From Chelydra serpentina (taxonomy: Eukaryota; Chordata; Testudines; Chelydridae), in contig JBAIAC010000023.1 in the NCBI GenBank assembly GCA_037349315.1, positions 36,060,501 through 36,124,500 of the forward strand: 64,000 bases of DNA, in the 5' to 3' direction. Shown piece by piece: positions 59,137 through 64,000 of the stretch; position 1 is the first letter of the stretch, and the number at the start of each line of letters is the position of its first letter. Both the position numbers and the translations under genes were made by a program. The notes under the pieces are model-generated. The model was not told the origin of the DNA and ran no database searches. It saw only the letters and a list, made by a program, of their open reading frames with translations.

Positions 59137-60451
59137 GTGTATTGAAATTTTTGTTAGAAGAGAAAGAAAAATCTAGATTGAGCGCATTAGACTTCAGCCA
59201 AAATATTAATATCGTTTGAGTTGACCTCTGGTAAGAGAAAAACACACTGCATTCGATTCCAACCTTCCCATTTGGTCTAAATAAATCTCATTTGTTATGA
59301 GCGATTGGGTTAAGTACAGTACTTAAACATGTATCTCGAAGGATTGCTCATCCACAATTCATTTATGTTCATGGGGTACTAATAGAGGTGGATTTGCAAT
59401 TAGGGTTGCATTTTCATAACATTTGAAATAGAAAACTAATATTTATATGCAACAAGTACAGCTCCTTCTTTTAGTATAGTAATTAGACTTTCATTGAGCA
59501 GCTGAGCTGCGGTGGTCATCCTATAATTTGTCACATTTAACAATCATGGATAAATGGCTTCAAGAGGTAACTATGAGTCCATATATTTTATATTAACTTG
59601 TAAAATGCTTTGCGAAGAAGCAGGTTCTCAGCTTTTAATAGCAGGGAAGAGGTGACCGATTGCTGCAAACTTCCATTTATTGCTCATAGTGCTGCACAGA
59701 AACACAAGGTTTTATTCCTCCCAGCCAAAACTTCTGCGAGAACTGCTGTAATAAGGGGTAGCAGTGATGTTCTTGTTAGGCAGGGATTCTGTAGTCAAAC
59801 TCAGATGCTGCTTATTATGGAAACCTGTCAGACTAAATCAAATCAGCTCAAGCATGTGCCACCAGACATCAGTATGACAAAAGATCTTGCCAGCTGAAGA
59901 GTGAGAAGCAAAACTCCCCCCCCTCCGGAAGGGCTGAAGAGACAAAAAGATTCACACATACACAACAGCAGCACAAAACAGGAAGGGTCAAGAATATATT
60001 GTTTTTGACAGTTTGCGTGGTTATGTAATTTTGTTAGTGTTCAGCTAGCATAGCAATGGGCACATAATACCTAGACCAATCATGAGGCCTAGACCATGGA
60101 TTAAATAGAGAAACAAATGCAGGAGAATGGTACTATTATCGGCTCTTCTAAAACGTGACAGATGTAGCATTGTGCCCTTTAAGAAGATATGGTTAAGATT
60201 AAAATTCAGTTCATCCCAGTCACATTTCACACCTCCCTTTAGCACATGGATGATTCCGTTGCCTATCCACTCAATGCGACAAGTCACATCTAAAGTTCCC
60301 AGTGATCTGGAGGAATATCAATGTTTGAATAAGCTATATGTAGGTGTACTCTTCATCACTAGCAAATATAATTAGGTTCAATACTATATTCCTCTCTAGC
60401 TACATTTTTAATTGGATGCTTCTTTCATTCCAATATATTATGGCAGTGGTG
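59137..60451. other. unique sequence, nothing recognised
   Basis: AT-rich; no gene or bounded repeat. Confidence 0.45.
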
Positions 60452-60540
60452 AATTTTACAGATTCTGGCCCTGACTCTGATCTCACTTGCACTTGTTTTA
60501 CCAAGTCTTTTGGCTTCAGTGAAGTTGCTCCCACTTTATA
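60452..60540. repeat. possible ancient dispersed palindrome (copy 7)
   Basis: cagattctggccctgactct and ggcttcagtgaagttgctcc echo the family at 6.59 kb, but the right arm is poor. Confidence 0.35.
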
Positions 60541-63429
60541 GCAATGTAAGCAACATCAGAAGGAGGCCTACTATGGCTTGTGGCTAAAAGATTATTTCCT
60601 ATTTGGGAACTGCTAATTTATCATTTGTTAATTAGTCTCAGAATGTAGCTGGAGAATGGTTGAACAAATACAGCAAAGAGAATAGTATGAGCCAGTACTG
60701 TTTCTACAGGGCATCTCACAGTGCTGCCCTCTGTACTGGAAAAATGTCATTCTTCTAAAATAGATTTTGAATCTCTGAAAGATGAGGGTAGAGAAGAACT
60801 TTAATCTGGAAAACAGGGTTTCAGGCAGAATAGTAAAATGCAGGGGGATTTTTTTGATTAAATTTCTTATTGTAATGTTTAGTGTATTCTAATAAGTGTT
60901 TGTTATTTTGTGCAGTGCTCCTTAATCCCTGGATGATGCTGTGGGACTGCAGAGACACACTAAGTAGCAGCAAAATTTGCAGTTAAGAGATAGGTGTTAC
61001 ATGCATTTTAATGATTGTTATTTTTCTGTATGCCACCTACAAAGGATCAAATTTCTGTACTACAGAATTTCTAGGACTCCGGGGTATTTAAATCAAATCA
61101 AGTTTAGCACATCTATTTCTCAAGAGCAAAGGAAAGCTGGAACGAAGTACAAAGTAATTAAGTTATGATTTTCTCATAATCAATATGTAGGACCAGTAAG
61201 AAACAGCAGACATAAGTAAAAGTCAATAAGCATAAGAACATTCCATAAAGTTCCATCCCAATTTGAACATTCTGGTTTAGTCTCACCCCGTTAAGTATCT
61301 ATAGGAACTAGTTCTGGTTCTAAACATCACTTTGCTAACCGTTTCCTGCCACCAACTTTGTGAGTTGTACTTCAAAAAGCTCACTGTCCCCTCAGTGAAA
61401 GTGTTCGGCCTGCTTTTTGTTTCTAACCCTGTCTTGGGTTCTTAGACCTAACCTACATTCCCAAATGGAGAATCCAATCAGCATTAAAAAATATTCTCCT
61501 TTTTAATTAGAGTGTGGTATATATTAAGCTGACAGCCCTGAAAACAGAGAGGCTCCCTATAAACAGAACAGACACACTAAACTATGCTTTCTTCTGTTCT
61601 TCTTCCAAACTGCTTCACCTTAGAAGTAAAAGAAAGAATTGCAAAACAGCCACTTATAAACAAGAGGGTGAATGAAGGCAGCTGGATCCAATTATAAGGG
61701 CTCTTGTTGAATCTAATTGGGTGGGGTAATGGGAGAGCATAGTTCACCTGAAGGCTTTTAAGGCTCTGTCTGCAACTATAAAAGCCTTAGTTAGTAAGCC
61801 TCTAAGACAGAAGTAGAGGGGATTGAGGGTGTTAGAAAAAGTATTGGCTAGAAAACCTGTGCTAGAAGCATTTTCTCTGCCAGAGGCTACTGTCTAGAGA
61901 GCAATTCTCCTCAGTAGAAGATTTTTTGTTGTATAATATGATATATTTTAGAGATCTAGGTCTGAAAAGAATAAGTCCTTCAATAAACAATGGCTGTAGC
62001 TTTGGGACTGTTCCTAGCCCCTACTAAATGTACTATTAGCACTCTTTTGGAGACTAGCTTTATTAATGTGGACACTTGCTAGCTGTGAAATGGACTGAGA
62101 CCTGTCAAATAGCCACTAGATACTAATGACTTCTTTACTAGTGATTTAGAATTGACTTGAACCAGTCAGCTCCAAGAGAGAGGCTTTTCTGTTTTATTCT
62201 TGAGTCATCTAGTTCTGTTTCATGGAAAAAATGAACAAGCTTGTTTGATAGCAGGATTCTTGTCAAGAATAGAGCGGTTTTTCCAGTCTTCTGTATGATA
62301 CTGAGCAGTTTCCCGTACCTAACACTATTCCTGGGATTCTGTGTTTTCCTGATTATTTATTTAACTTATTTGTAAAGTGTCTAGCAGTCACGTAGGTTCA
62401 AAAGGTGGCACAAGAATAAAGATGTTAGTCACTGACTGGTGGATATGTTAACATACCTAAATACAATCAATTATTAGTGGCCAAGAAACTGGCTGTAGCA
62501 GTATTATTAAAGGGGAGAATTCGCTTACAATGTTATCCCTAGTGTTCATCTAAGCTAATCGTTGTCTAGAACTGGTGCCAAAGCCCAGAAGAAGGGTCTG
62601 ATGAATCTGAGATGGACATGTATCAGCAGCCTAGCTGTTGAGGAGAAACACTAGATAGCTGCGTTCCTTTTTCTGTTGTGAAGAGAATACAAGAAGCGAA
62701 GCAAGCAAGAGTAGGTACCAGCTTAAAATGATCTAAAGTTCTGGATGCAAGAAACACCAACATGTATTGTGGATGTGTGGGTTAAAAACAGCTGCAAGCA
62801 ATGTAAGCAGCAAGTAAGAATTTCCTCCTTTGTCTCCCAAAATAGGATTACCTGACACAAAAGGAGTGGGGGGGGGTGAAATGTTAATGATGGAAGCTAC
62901 AGTTTTTGCCTCCCATTGGGAGTAAGTATAGGCAAAGGATACATTTCAGCTTTTGTAACTGAAGACTCCAGCTGCCCTGGTGACAGGTGCTCTTGGAAAG
63001 TAAGTAAACAGTGACTTGTGCGTGCCGCCAGATATGGAGCGGGACATGATAGTCGTGCTCTGTGTGAAATTTTGTGTTTGATGGATTTTATTTTGGGAAC
63101 TCTGAGGGTGGTTTGAACCATTACTGTTATTAAACCAGCCCCGGAGGGGGGTGCTCTTAGCAACCACATGATCTCTGTTGTGGTTTAAGGGGCCTTCAAG
63201 AGAGGGCTAACTGGGGCAGGGTGCCTGCAAAGCAACCCCTGACCATGAGCGGTGCTCAATAAGCAAACGCCCAGCTACAAATCTATCCGTTATTTAATTT
63301 TTTTTTCTTTATCAATACCAGAGCAACCACAGAAACAAGGCACTGCACCATGTCAGAGTAAAATTAAAACATGTAAGCTTTGTATATAAAATTTAATTTT
63401 AGCTCTAATAGGGCCTGGTAAATTGATAG
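60541..63429. other. AT-rich unique sequence
   Basis: No gene. Near 61750-61790, aaggcttttaaggc and ctataaaagcctta could form a hairpin, and a G-run lies near 62869. Two overlapping minus frames at 62897-63169 have no domain. Confidence 0.45.
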
Positions 63430-64000
63430 TCTTAGTCTAAGGCTGGTACCAGACCCTTTGAGGGGAGGGGGGCAAGGAGAGCACTGGCAGCAACATACCT
63501 AACTGGCTTCAAGATTGAGCTTGATAAGTTTATGGAGGGGATGGTATGATGAGACTGCCTACAATGGCATGTAGCTGATCTGCAACTGCTAGCAGCAAAT
63601 ACCTCCAATGACTGGTGATGGGACACTAGATGGGGAGGACTCTGAGTTACTACAAAGAATTTTTTCCCAGGTGTCTGGTTGAAGGGTCTTGCCCACATGT
63701 TCAGATTCTAACTGATCACCATATTTGGGGTCAGGAAGGAATTTCCCCCAGGTCAGATTGGTAGAGACCCTGGGTGGGGCGTTGCCTTCCTCTGCAGCAT
63801 AGGTCACTTGTAGGGTTAAACTAGTGTTAATGGTGGAGTCTCTGTAACTTTGTCTTTTTTAAATCATGATCTGAGGGCTTCAGTAACTCAGCGAGAGGTT
63901 ATGGGTCTGTTACAGGAATGAGTGGGTGAGGTTCTGTGGCCTGCAATGTGCAGGAGGTCAGACTACATGATCATAACTATCCCTTCTGACTTTAAAGTCT
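63430..64000 (+). mobile_element. CR1 LINE 3' end, continuing past the window
   Basis: A short coding relic (gcttcaagattgagcttgat, tttatggaggggatgg) precedes a CR1-type 3' UTR with cccaggtgtctggttgaagg, gatcaccatatttggggtca, ggaaggaatttcccccagg, gttgccttcctctgcagcat and gtgcaggaggtcagactaca. The last bases, cccttctgactttaaagtct, are the usual approach to this CR1 terminus, which lies just beyond 64000. The UTR belongs to a subfamily different from that at 50.5 kb. Confidence 0.88.

Noticed and set aside
1..64000. CRISPR array, bacterial operon or prophage
   Set aside because: No regularly spaced direct repeats, no dense long open frames and no ribosome-binding pattern. The repeat content is that of a vertebrate genome.

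Overview
The window looks like nuclear DNA of a non-mammalian amniote, most likely a turtle. The reasons are its repeats: several CR1 LINE copies of different ages, PIF/Harbinger and hAT elements with short inverted-repeat derivatives, Penelope-like fragments ending near 'actaacacggct', MIR-type CORE-SINEs, and solo-LTR-like elements of a kind I associate with turtle genomes. The turtle assignment is recalled family resemblance, not a database search. I found no convincing host gene, exon, tRNA, rRNA or CRISPR array, so the region reads as intergenic or intronic DNA.

Layout. 1-15 kb is mostly unique AT-rich sequence with an old antisense CR1 piece (1.9-2.6 kb), two antisense MIRs and a Penelope-like foldback (10.4 kb). 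15-30 kb holds a short LTR, a CR1 3' tail, a 645-bp hAT element with a perfect 8-bp target duplication, a cluster of MIR copies, an ancient dispersed palindrome family, a hAT copy at 24.2 kb, a Harbinger-like MITE at 25.6 kb, a Penelope-like copy at 26.6 kb and a small hAT at 29.1 kb. 32.1-33.4 kb is a Harbinger element with a recognisable piece of HARBI1-like transposase, itself interrupted by a palindromic hAT. 35-39 kb holds two Penelope-like foldbacks with hammerhead-ribozyme-like cores, a Tigger/pogo-like element, a mini-MITE and an (AC)n microsatellite. 41.6-42.5 kb is an antisense CR1.

46-57 kb is the densest part. It contains a CpG-rich Harbinger MITE, a nearly complete CR1 (ORF1 esterase-like remnant plus endonuclease and reverse transcriptase), an RTE-like LINE fragment abutting a degraded CR1 that a hAT has invaded, a 617-bp solo LTR, a second CpG-rich MITE, another hAT and a longer Penelope-like copy. 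59-63.4 kb is mostly featureless, and the window ends inside another CR1 3' end.

The only coding sequence is of transposon origin and is broken. The CR1 at 47.16-50.59 kb is closest to intact, with two frameshifts and one internal stop in ORF2. The most interesting signal is the set of Penelope-like insertions with conserved hammerhead-like motifs. Two of them are foldback copies bounded by target duplications of 10 and 15 bp.
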